A DNA stretch of 64,000 nt, taken from an uncultured Clostridia bacterium (GTDB lineage: Bacteria; Bacillota; Clostridia; Christensenellales; UBA1242). Positions 34,819-42,073 of this stretch are shown piece by piece. The stretch's first letter is position 1, and every line of letters begins with the position of its first letter. Below the pieces are notes generated by a model. It searched no databases and was not told the origin of the DNA. It saw only the letters and a list, made by a program, of their open reading frames with translations. The stretch is from contig CAKNGB010000002.1 of the NCBI GenBank assembly GCA_930971385.1, positions 1 through 64,000 on the forward strand. The letters are read 5' to 3'. A program made the position numbers and the translations under genes.

Positions 34819-35184
34819 ATGAAATTTATGGATTACATCTATAAAGCGCTTGGTTTTGAAACTGAAGATGTTAAGTTGGTTAAGAAAAAACCAGCCAAGA
34901 AAAACGCAACCTATAACTTGAAAGTCAGCGAAAAACTTCCTGACGAAATCGACGGCATCAAAGTTTTCTATCCTGAAAGTTTGGCGGACTGCAAAGAGAA
35001 AGCGGAGTATCTGAAAAAAGAAACGCCATTCATTTTAGATTTCAGAAAATGTTCGGCTTTTGAGAAAAATAAAATTTTAGATTACTTCGACGGCGTGATT
35101 GATATGCTTGGTGCAAAAGAGGAAGAGATTGAAAAAAATATGTATATCTTCCTGCCTAAAAATTTTGAGATTGAAATTGATTAG
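34819..35184 (+). CDS. sepF: cell division protein SepF
   Basis: The 121-residue protein begins MKFMDYIYKALGFE, an amphipathic membrane-targeting helix. After a charged linker it has the SepF core: IKVFYPESLADCKEKAEYL, then TPFILDFRKC and the ending YFDGVIDMLGA with YIFLPKNFEI. SepF tethers and organises FtsZ at the septum. GAGGGAAG precedes ATG 34819. A promoter-like TTGCTT and TATAAT with an 18-base spacer lie upstream. lspA follows 7 bases later. Confidence 0.88.
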   Translation: MKFMDYIYKALGFETEDVKLVKKKPAKKNATYNLKVSEKLPDEIDGIKVFYPESLADCKEKAEYLKKETPFILDFRKCSAFEKNKILDYFDGVIDMLGAKEEEIEKNMYIFLPKNFEIEID

Positions 35185-35191
35185 AGGGTTT

Positions 35192-35857
35192 ATGAGTAAG
35201 AGTTTAAGAAACAAAATTATCGTGCTTGTGGTGCTTTCGGTGGCAATTCTGGCACTTGACCTTATAACTAAATATGTGATATGTGGAATGTTTGCTGAAA
35301 ATGAAGGGATAACCGCCATTCCATATCTTTTTAACATCATTGTGGTGCACAATGAAGGTGCGGCGTGGGGAATTTTATCTGGCAACCAAATTGGGCTTAT
35401 TATTTTAAGTGTCTTATTGTTCGCTTTTCTTATTTGGTATTTTGTGAAAGAGAAGAAAAAACGTTGGCTTCTTGTTGTTAGCATGGCGTTCATCTATGGT
35501 GGTTGCATTGGAAATTTATTCGACCGAATTGTGTTTGGATATGTTCGCGATTTCATTCAATTTGCTTTCTGGCAAAGTTTTCCAATATTCAATTTTGCGG
35601 ATGTGTTTTTAACTGTTGGCGTCATTCTTTTTGCTATTTACCTTATCATTTTCTTGGTTAAAAAAGAAAAGAGTGAGGACGCTGAAGTTGTCAGTGCTGG
35701 CACTGGCGAAGTGACCATCGAAAAATATGAAGATGAGGAAAAATCACAAAAAAATGGTGAAAAAACAGATAAAAACGCTGAAAAAAGTGAAAATTTTGAT
35801 AATTTAGACGATAAAAATGAATTTAAAGAAAATAAAAACAAAAGTAAAAAAGAATAA
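35192..35857 (+). CDS. lspA: lipoprotein signal peptidase (signal peptidase II)
   Basis: The 221-residue protein has four membrane helices. The family motifs are VVHNEGAAWGIL, GGCIGNLFDR (first catalytic Asp) and FNFADVFLTVG (second catalytic Asp). It cleaves lipidated prolipoproteins before the lipobox cysteine; at least six candidate lipoprotein substrates lie in this window. An extra C-terminal tail of about 60 residues is highly charged (Lys, Glu, Asp, Asn). Most LspA proteins lack it. Spacing suggests an operon with sepF and the rluD-like gene. Confidence 0.95.
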   Translation: MSKSLRNKIIVLVVLSVAILALDLITKYVICGMFAENEGITAIPYLFNIIVVHNEGAAWGILSGNQIGLIILSVLLFAFLIWYFVKEKKKRWLLVVSMAFIYGGCIGNLFDRIVFGYVRDFIQFAFWQSFPIFNFADVFLTVGVILFAIYLIIFLVKKEKSEDAEVVSAGTGEVTIEKYEDEEKSQKNGEKTDKNAEKSENFDNLDDKNEFKENKNKSKKE

Positions 35858-35862
35858 AATTT

Positions 35863-36774
35863 ATGGAAAAAGTGGAAATTTTTAACGTGGAAAAGGAAGA
35901 TGTGGGGAAACGACTCGATGTGTTTTTACAAGAGAAATTTCCCTCTTTTTCTCGTTCTTATTTTAAAAATTTGATTGATAGTGGCGACGTTTTAGTTGAT
36001 GAGAAAGATGTTAAAAGTGGCGAAAAATTGAAAATGGGAAAAAGCGTTAAAGTGCGCTTTAAAGAGCCAGAAAAAATTTCCACTGAGGCAGAGGATGTGG
36101 ACTTTGAAATCGTCTATGAAGATGACGACATTGTGGTTATCAATAAACCGCAGGGGCTTGTGGTGCATCCATGTTCGTCAACAAGACATGGCACGCTTGT
36201 GAATGGACTTCTATATCGCGTTAAAAATTTAAGTGGCATAAATGGCAAACTTAGGCCAGGCATTGTGCATAGGCTGGACAAGGAAACAAGCGGACTTCTT
36301 GTGGTTGCTAAAAATGATAAAACACACATTTCGCTTGCTGAGCAAATTAAAAACAAAACTTGCAAAAGAAACTATCTTGCCATTTTGGAAGGAAATTTAA
36401 AGGACGACGAAGGCGAAATTGAAACCAAGATTGGCAGAGATAAGAAAGACAGAAAAAAGATGGCGGTGATTGAAAACGGCAGAGTTGCCATAACCAATTA
36501 TAAGGTTTTGGAGAGGTTCAAAAACGCCTGCCTTGTGGAATTTTCTTTAAAAACAGGAAGGACGCATCAAATTAGAGTTCATGCAAAGTTTTTAAACCAT
36601 CCAATCATTGGCGACAAAGTGTATGGAAAGGAAGTTAAATGCTTAAATGGGCAACTTCTTCATGCTTACAAACTAACATTTATGCATCCATCCACACATA
36701 AAGAGGTTTCGTTCGAGGTCAAACCGCCAAAATATTTTGAAGAATATCTCGAAAAACTTAGGAGGGAGAGATGA
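35863..36774 (+). CDS. RluA-family pseudouridine synthase (RluD-like)
   Basis: The 303-residue protein has an N-terminal S4 RNA-binding domain (about 10-75: GKRLDVFLQEKFPSFSRS). The catalytic domain contains the signature GIVHRLDKETSGLLVVAKN with the active-site Asp, and then LKTGRTHQIRVH. It isomerises uridine to pseudouridine in 23S rRNA or other RNAs. The S4 domain and length match RluD/YlyB. In Bacillus subtilis ylyB also follows lspA. It overlaps the next gene by 4 bases. Confidence 0.92.
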   Translation: MEKVEIFNVEKEDVGKRLDVFLQEKFPSFSRSYFKNLIDSGDVLVDEKDVKSGEKLKMGKSVKVRFKEPEKISTEAEDVDFEIVYEDDDIVVINKPQGLVVHPCSSTRHGTLVNGLLYRVKNLSGINGKLRPGIVHRLDKETSGLLVVAKNDKTHISLAEQIKNKTCKRNYLAILEGNLKDDEGEIETKIGRDKKDRKKMAVIENGRVAITNYKVLERFKNACLVEFSLKTGRTHQIRVHAKFLNHPIIGDKVYGKEVKCLNGQLLHAYKLTFMHPSTHKEVSFEVKPPKYFEEYLEKLRRER

Positions 36775-37310
36775 TATATTTCGTTAGGCACGGCAAAACA
36801 GACTATAACGAAAAAAATCTCTTATCTGGTGGAGATTTAGATATACCAATAAACGAAGAAGGCAAAAAGCAAGCGAAAATAACGGCAAAACTTCTTAAAA
36901 ATGTGAAATTTGATGTGATTTTTTGCTCGCCACTTATTCGTGCAAAAGAAACTTGCGAAGAGATTTTGAAGTTTCATAAAAATGTGCAAGTTTATTTTGA
37001 TGAAAGGATTGTGGAACTTAAACTTGGCAAATTAAATGGTGAGTTTGCGCAAGGTTATGACGAGTTGCTTTGGAAAATTGACGAAAAGCCAAAAATGAAA
37101 GTGAAAGAAACATTAAGTGAATTTTATGATAGATGTGCAAGTTTTTTAAATGAAGTTCGCGAAAAATATAGAGATAAAAATGTTTTAGTGGTTGCTCACA
37201 ATGGCGTTGGTGCGATGTTTAAGTGGTATTTTTATGGCGAGCCGAAAGACAAAGATTTAACAAACTACTTTTCATATAACTGCGAAATTGTGAAATTTAA
37301 GTTTAATTGA
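36771..37310 (+). CDS. histidine phosphatase (phosphoglycerate-mutase-like) family protein
   Basis: The 179-residue protein starts MIYFVRHGKTDYNEKNLLSG, the RHG motif with the phosphorylated histidine. The second histidine appears in VLVVAHNGVGAMFKWY. A catalytic glutamate candidate is in IVELKLGKLNG. Members include CobC, GpmB and broad phosphatases; nothing here picks the substrate. It starts within the stop region of the RluD-like gene (ATGA), so it is translationally coupled. Confidence 0.88.
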   Translation: MIYFVRHGKTDYNEKNLLSGGDLDIPINEEGKKQAKITAKLLKNVKFDVIFCSPLIRAKETCEEILKFHKNVQVYFDERIVELKLGKLNGEFAQGYDELLWKIDEKPKMKVKETLSEFYDRCASFLNEVREKYRDKNVLVVAHNGVGAMFKWYFYGEPKDKDLTNYFSYNCEIVKFKFN

Positions 37311-37406
37311 GTGGCTTTTTTTAACAATTTGAAGCGCTAAAAAGTATGAAATTAGCCTATTTATAGGAAAATATTGCAAAATTTTGCTAAAAGTTTTTAA
37401 AAACTG

Positions 37407-37435
37407 TTGACAAAATGCTTTTTTCATGCTAAAAT
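37407..37435 (+). promoter_or_regulatory. promoter of the rplU-prp-rpmA operon
   Basis: Perfect TTGACA, a 17-base spacer and TAAAAT. Confidence 0.75.
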
Positions 37436-37436
37436 A

Positions 37437-37521
37437 AGGACATATCCGCATATATCGGGTTTTGGAAGATTGCCTTAGGCAACACCTATGATAATAGCGA
37501 GTTTGGTTAGAGGAGGTATTT
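37437..37521 (+). promoter_or_regulatory. L21-type leader of rplU
   Basis: The roughly 80-base transcript leader contains a TTGCC-TTA-GGCAA hairpin (37470-37482) and other partially complementary segments before GAGGAGG. Ribosomal protein leaders at this site (L21 leader) are known in Bacillota and regulate the operon. I base the call on position and hairpin only. Confidence 0.5.
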
Positions 37522-37524
37522 AAG

Positions 37525-37833
37525 ATGTTTGCTATCATTGAAACAGGTGGAAAGCAATATAACGTGACAGAAGGCGACATCATCAAAGTGGAAAAACTTT
37601 CAAACGCTGTTGGCGACAAAGTTAAGTTTGAAGTTCTTTTAGTTTCTGATGGTAAGAAGTTAGTTGCTGGAACACCAACCGTTAAAGGTGCAGAAGTGAC
37701 AGCCGAAGTTCTTTCTCATGGCAAAGGCGACAAAATTGTTGTTTTCAAGTATAAGCCAAAGAAAAACGAAAGAAAGAAGCAAGGTCACAGACAACCTTGG
37801 ACAGAAATTAAGATTGAATCCATAAAGATGTAA
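37525..37833 (+). CDS. rplU: 50S ribosomal protein L21
   Basis: The 102-residue protein begins [18 protein letters not shown] and ends with the basic [20 protein letters not shown], both typical of L21. L21 binds 23S rRNA in the large subunit. GAGGAGG lies 8 bases before the ATG. It is the first gene of the conserved rplU-prp-rpmA operon. Confidence 0.97.
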   Translation: MFAIIETGGKQYNVTEGDIIKVEKLSNAVGDKVKFEVLLVSDGKKLVAGTPTVKGAEVTAEVLSHGKGDKIVVFKYKPKKNERKKQGHRQPWTEIKIESIKM

Positions 37834-37834
37834 G

Positions 37835-38158
37835 ATGACAAAGATTTTAATTTTCAAAAACAAAAATTTCATCACAGGGTTCGAAATTTCTGGTCATTCG
37901 GGTTATCAGGATGAAGGGAGCGACATTGTGTGCAGTGCAATTTCCACGGCAAGCCAAATGGCAGTTGTTGGAATTAACGAGGTTTTAAAACTTGGTGCAT
38001 TCGTGGAAATAACAGAAGGATATTTAAAGTTAAAATTAAAAAATTATCAAAACGAAAGCGCGCAAACAGTTTTAAAAAGTATGCAATTAACCCTTCAAGA
38101 AATCGCCAAAAACTACAAAAACTATGTTAAAATGGAGGTCAAAAAAGATGTTTATTAA
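37835..38158 (+). CDS. prp: ribosomal-processing cysteine protease Prp
   Basis: The 107-residue protein has the Prp catalytic features: histidine in [15 protein letters not shown] and cysteine in [13 protein letters not shown]. Prp removes the short N-terminal extension of ribosomal protein L27, an essential step in Bacillota. The substrate gene rpmA overlaps its 3' end by 11 bases and carries the expected cleavage motif, so the enzyme and its target are coupled. Confidence 0.93.
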   Translation: MTKILIFKNKNFITGFEISGHSGYQDEGSDIVCSAISTASQMAVVGINEVLKLGAFVEITEGYLKLKLKNYQNESAQTVLKSMQLTLQEIAKNYKNYVKMEVKKDVY

Positions 38159-38417
38159 TATTCAACTTTTTGCTCATAAAAAAGGTGGCGGTAGCACTAA
38201 AAACGGCAGAGATTCACAGTCAAAGCGTCTTGGTGTAAAGGCTTATGCTGGTCAACAAGTGACCGCTGGCTCAATTATCGTTCGTCAACGTGGCACTGCA
38301 ATTTATCCAGGTGCTAATGTTGGAATTGGTAAGGACTACACACTTTTTGCTCTCAAAAACGGCAAGGTCGTTTTTGGAACATCTAACGGCAAAAAAATCG
38401 TTTCAGTTGAAAATTAA
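38148..38417 (+). CDS. rpmA: 50S ribosomal protein L27 with Prp-cleavable N-terminus
   Basis: The 89-residue protein reads [20 protein letters not shown] at the start. The first nine residues match the extension that Prp removes (consensus ...LQFFA before the cut), leaving HKKGGGST as the mature N-terminus near the peptidyl-transferase centre. The body has the L27 signature [21 protein letters not shown]. GGAGG precedes ATG 38148. The operon ends with a clear terminator. Confidence 0.97.
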   Translation: MFINIQLFAHKKGGGSTKNGRDSQSKRLGVKAYAGQQVTAGSIIVRQRGTAIYPGANVGIGKDYTLFALKNGKVVFGTSNGKKIVSVEN

Positions 38418-38419
38418 TT

Positions 38420-38442
38420 AAAGGGCGTCATGCCCTTTTTTT
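38420..38442 (+). terminator. terminator after rpmA
   Basis: AAAGGGC and GCCCTTT pair around GTCAT, followed by T-rich sequence. Confidence 0.85.
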
Positions 38443-38532
38443 GTATTTGAATTGAAAAATTTGTCGAAAAAACAATAAAGCAAACAAATTAAATAACTTT
38501 CAGCCAAATTTAGAAAAGAACAAGAGGAAAAA

Positions 38533-39360
38533 ATGAAATACAAAGTCACATCTAACAGCATTGAGATTGAAGGAAAGGATGATTTTGTTGCAAAAGACAT
38601 CTTGGAGTGCGGTCAGATTTTCGCTTTCATTAAAACCAGCACTTCCTATGTGGTGTTTTCGCGAGATTATAAAGCGGAAATTGTGGAAAACAAAAACGGC
38701 TACAAAATTCTCACAGACAATCCAACCTATTTTGAAAACTTTTTCGATTTAAAAACCGATTATGGAAAAATTAAAAAGATTTTAAGCGGTTATGAAATTC
38801 TGAAAAAGCCTATCGAATTTGGTAAGGGTATAAGAATTTTGAAGCAAGACTTGTTTGAAACACTTATAAGTTTCATAATATCGGCGAACAACAACATAAA
38901 AAGAATTCAACTCATTTTGTTTAGATTGCGTGAAAAACTTGGCGAGAAAAAAGATGGATATTTTGCTTTTCCAACCCAGCAAAAGTTGCTTGAAGTGGAT
39001 GAAAACTTCTTTAAGGAAATTGGAGCAGGGTATCGGGCAAGTTATCTTTACAAAGTTTTGAGGCAGGTCGACGAAAACACGCTGGAAGAGTGGCGAAGTT
39101 TGCCAACACAAACGCTTAGAAACAAACTTATTGCGCTTTCTGGCGTTGGTCCAAAAGTTGCGGATTGTGTGCTTCTTTTCGGCTATGGCAAACAAGATGT
39201 TTTTCCAGTTGACACTTGGATTGAGAAGATGTATTGTAAGTTTTATAAACCTCTTTCCAACCGCGAGAAGATAAGAGAAAATTTGCTCTCTGAGTTTAAA
39301 AATCTATCTGGCTACGCACAACAATATTTGTTCTTTTCCATGCGCGAAGGTGAAAACTAG
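38533..39360 (+). CDS. ogg: 8-oxoguanine DNA glycosylase (OGG1 family)
   Basis: The 275-residue protein has an OGG N-terminal domain (ILECGQIFAF and GYKIL segments) and a helix-hairpin-helix GPD domain with LSGVGPKVADCVLLFG. The catalytic Lys is the one in GPKVADC, and the catalytic Asp is in FPVDTWIEK. It excises oxidised guanine from DNA and can cut the backbone. AGAGGAAA precedes the start. It lies alone between the rpmA terminator and the lipoprotein genes. Confidence 0.9.
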   Translation: MKYKVTSNSIEIEGKDDFVAKDILECGQIFAFIKTSTSYVVFSRDYKAEIVENKNGYKILTDNPTYFENFFDLKTDYGKIKKILSGYEILKKPIEFGKGIRILKQDLFETLISFIISANNNIKRIQLILFRLREKLGEKKDGYFAFPTQQKLLEVDENFFKEIGAGYRASYLYKVLRQVDENTLEEWRSLPTQTLRNKLIALSGVGPKVADCVLLFGYGKQDVFPVDTWIEKMYCKFYKPLSNREKIRENLLSEFKNLSGYAQQYLFFSMREGEN

Positions 39361-39436
39361 AATTTAGTTTTACTTTCAAAATATAATTAGAAAAACTACA
39401 TTTAATTTTCGTGAATTAATAAAGGGGGATATTATT

Positions 39437-40681
39437 ATGAAACGAGAAAGAATTTTAAAAGCGTTAGCAGTGCTTGGCTTAGGGGCGACGCTTACTCTTT
39501 CTGCAAGTGCTTTTGTGGGGTGTGATAACAGCAAAACTCAAGGGGGGATTGTTGATCCTCCAATCATTGTCGTTGACCCACCAGAACCAGACAAACCAAT
39601 TATCGAGCCTGACGAACCAATCACAGAACCAGATGACCCTGTTGATGAAAAACCAGTTGATGAGCCCGATGATCCTGTTATTGACGAACCAGACGAGCCT
39701 GTGATTGATGTGCCTGACGATCCAGTGATAGAAGACCCAGATCAGCCAGATAATCCTCCAGAGGAAGAAGAGAAATTGACCGAGGCGGAACTTGAAGAAA
39801 ACGAAAATCGAATTTATAAATATGTGGCGAAAGCCGACAATTCTGGCTGGGAGTTAGACAGCCGAGGAAATCCTGTTGAAGTGTTTAATAAGGAAGGCGT
39901 GCGTGAAACGGTTAACGATTATTTATATTCAGGTTATGCTGGCACAAATATAACACCTTTTTCAGCCAAAATTGGTGATTTAGATAATGAAGAACAAATT
40001 TTCACTAATTATGATGAAAGAAACGAAAAATATCAAATAGGTTATTTGGGTGATTTAAAATATGCCGATAACCATGGAAACGCTAAGCGATTTAATGTGC
40101 TTGATATTTCAGTAGATTTATCAAATTATGAAACACTTGATGAACTAACCGATTATTTGTCAACATATAAACCAGGGAATATAGACATAGCAGCTTCATA
40201 CTCATATTCTTACTCCAATTTAGATAGAGAATATCGTTCAAACAGAACTTTAAGCGAAGTCCTTAAAGAAAAATTGTTTGGCGATTATAGCGATGATGAA
40301 ATCATTTTTGAAATGTATGCTGAGCCATATAATGGTGGAGTTGGGCATGATTTTGGAAACTTTATGGTTGTACCAGCAAGTTGTATTATCCGTGAAGGTG
40401 ATAAATTAAGTCTAGTTATAGGTTCTGCTAACTCATCAATGTTTTATGATGGTTGGGAAGATAATTTATTGGAAAGTGAAGTTGTGGGAAAAGATTGTAT
40501 AAATGCAGATGGTGATAGAGTTTGCACTATAGGTTTATATGAGCCACAAGAGATTTTAACAATCGACGATAATTTCTACGATGCAAAGGATGAAATTGAA
40601 ATTGTTTTATCAGCAGGTATCTCAAATTCACGAAGTAATTTAAAAAATATATACACAGAAAATAAAGAAAGAACTTTATAA
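39437..40681 (+). CDS. lipoprotein with an acidic proline-rich repeat linker, tandem paralogue 1
   Basis: The 414-residue protein has a signal peptide (about 1-27) with a plausible lipobox, AFVGC. A low-complexity linker (about 36-115) repeats E-P-D-x-P-V/I units. A domain without recognised family follows (about 118-414). The gene is about 110 bases from a paralogue. The two match almost base for base over the signal and linker region and again around YSYSYSNLDREYRSNRTLSE, while the intervening part is strongly diverged. The linker probably spans the cell wall. The function is unknown. Confidence 0.7.
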   Translation: MKRERILKALAVLGLGATLTLSASAFVGCDNSKTQGGIVDPPIIVVDPPEPDKPIIEPDEPITEPDDPVDEKPVDEPDDPVIDEPDEPVIDVPDDPVIEDPDQPDNPPEEEEKLTEAELEENENRIYKYVAKADNSGWELDSRGNPVEVFNKEGVRETVNDYLYSGYAGTNITPFSAKIGDLDNEEQIFTNYDERNEKYQIGYLGDLKYADNHGNAKRFNVLDISVDLSNYETLDELTDYLSTYKPGNIDIAASYSYSYSNLDREYRSNRTLSEVLKEKLFGDYSDDEIIFEMYAEPYNGGVGHDFGNFMVVPASCIIREGDKLSLVIGSANSSMFYDGWEDNLLESEVVGKDCINADGDRVCTIGLYEPQEILTIDDNFYDAKDEIEIVLSAGISNSRSNLKNIYTENKERTL

Positions 40682-40695
40682 AATTAAATCTTATG

Positions 40696-40724
40696 AATAG
40701 CGTATTAAATTACGCTATTTTTTA
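40696..40724 (+). terminator. terminator between the tandem lipoprotein genes
   Basis: AATAGCGTA and TACGCTATT pair around TTAAAT, followed by T-rich sequence. Confidence 0.8.
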
Positions 40725-40734
40725 TTAAAAGCCC

Positions 40735-40763
40735 TTGTTTTTTCTATAAATATGTGATATAAT
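40735..40763 (+). promoter_or_regulatory. promoter of the second lipoprotein paralogue
   Basis: TTGTTT, a 17-base spacer and TATAAT, 27 bases before the ATG. AAAGGAAG lies between them, so this mRNA has a normal leader. Confidence 0.6.
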
Positions 40764-40790
40764 TTTCACACTAAAAGGAAGTATATTAAT

Positions 40791-42014
40791 ATGAAAGACC
40801 AAAAATTATTGAAAACACTAATAGTGATTGGCTTGGCGACAACGCTTGCTTTTTCTGCAAGTGCTTTTGTGGGGTGTGATAACAGCAAAACTCAAGGGGG
40901 GATTGTTGATCCTCCAATCATTGTCGTTGACCCACCAGAACCAGACAAACCAATTATCGAGCCTGACGAACCAATCATAGAACCAGACGACCCTGTTGAT
41001 GAGCCCGATGATCCTGTTATTGACGAACCAGACGAGCCTGTGATTGAAGAGCCTGACGATCCAGTGATAGAAGACCCAGATCAGCCAGATAATCCTCCAG
41101 AGGAAGAAGAGAAATTGACCGAGGCGGAACTTGAAGAAAACGAAAATCGAATTTATAAATATGTGGCGAAAGCCGACAATTCTGGCTGGGAGTTAGACAG
41201 CCGAGGAAATCCTGTTGAAGTGTTTAATAAGGAAGGTGTGCGTGCCGCGTTCAATGAGTATATGAACACAGATTTTGAAAACACCAACCAAACTCCATTA
41301 GAGGGTAGAACGGGAAAATTAGAAAATTTGGAACAAATTTTTACTAATTATGAAGAAAATGAAAAATATCAAATGGGTTATCTTGGTGATTATAAAACGC
41401 CAGATAATTATGGAAACACTAAAGCATTTGTAGTTCTAGAAATGCCTATTGATTTAGACGACTGCAATAATTCTATTGAAGAATTAACTGAAAAATTATC
41501 TGAAACCAAACCAAGAGAAATTTCAACTGCAATGACATACTCATATTCTTACTCCAATTTAGATAGAGAATATCGTTCAAACAGAACTCTAAGTGAAGCG
41601 CTTAAAGACAAATTATTTGGAGATTATAGCGACGATGAAATCATTTTTGAAATGTATGCTGAAGTATTTGATGGTGGAATAGGGCATGATTTTGGCAATT
41701 TCATGTCTGTGCCAATGGCTTGCATTACTCTTGAAAATGATAGTTTAACTTTGCGAACTGCCTCAATTTCATCATCAATGTTTTATGATGGTTGGGAAGA
41801 AAATTTATTAGAAAGTGAAGTTGTTGGCACTGATTGTATTAATGCAGATGGCGAACGTGTTTGTGTTCTTAATTATGGTGATCCGAAATCAATTTTAACA
41901 ATCGACGATAACTTTTATGATGCAGATGACGAAATTGTTTTATCAGCAAATATCTCAAATTCACGAAGTAATTTAAAAAATATATACACTGGAAATAAAG
42001 AAAGGGCTTTATAA
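40791..42014 (+). CDS. lipoprotein with an acidic proline-rich repeat linker, tandem paralogue 2
   Basis: The 407-residue protein repeats the plan of its upstream neighbour: signal peptide with AFVGC lipobox, E-P-D-x-P linker (about 36-108, one repeat unit shorter) and a distal domain. Residues of about 155-250 differ strongly from paralogue 1, while the segments on both sides are nearly identical, also in DNA. This suggests duplication with gene conversion at the flanks or diversifying selection in the middle. It has its own promoter and terminator. Surface-exposed; the ligand is unknown. Confidence 0.7.
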   Translation: MKDQKLLKTLIVIGLATTLAFSASAFVGCDNSKTQGGIVDPPIIVVDPPEPDKPIIEPDEPIIEPDDPVDEPDDPVIDEPDEPVIEEPDDPVIEDPDQPDNPPEEEEKLTEAELEENENRIYKYVAKADNSGWELDSRGNPVEVFNKEGVRAAFNEYMNTDFENTNQTPLEGRTGKLENLEQIFTNYEENEKYQMGYLGDYKTPDNYGNTKAFVVLEMPIDLDDCNNSIEELTEKLSETKPREISTAMTYSYSYSNLDREYRSNRTLSEALKDKLFGDYSDDEIIFEMYAEVFDGGIGHDFGNFMSVPMACITLENDSLTLRTASISSSMFYDGWEENLLESEVVGTDCINADGERVCVLNYGDPKSILTIDDNFYDADDEIVLSANISNSRSNLKNIYTGNKERAL

Positions 42015-42020
42015 AATTTA

Positions 42021-42047
42021 AAAACAAGGAGATTTCCTTGTTTTTTT
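42021..42047 (+). terminator. terminator overlapping the next promoter
   Basis: AAAACAAGGA (42021-42030) pairs with TCCTTGTTTT (42035-42044) and T follows. The -35 hexamer of the next gene (TTGTTT, 42038-42043) lies inside the second arm. Confidence 0.8.
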
Positions 42048-42067
42048 ATTTTAATTCATGGTATAAT
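42038..42067 (+). promoter_or_regulatory. promoter of the 42074 lipoprotein, predicted leaderless
   Basis: TTGTTT, an 18-base spacer and TATAAT (42062-42067). Six bases precede the ATG at 42074, and no Shine-Dalgarno site is visible. Confidence 0.6.
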
Positions 42068-42073
42068 AAATAT

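Noticed and set aside
39600-39760. Short repeated units that could suggest a CRISPR array
   Set aside because: The units are in-frame codons for an E-P-D-x-P linker, with no fixed repeat and spacer lengths and no cas genes nearby.
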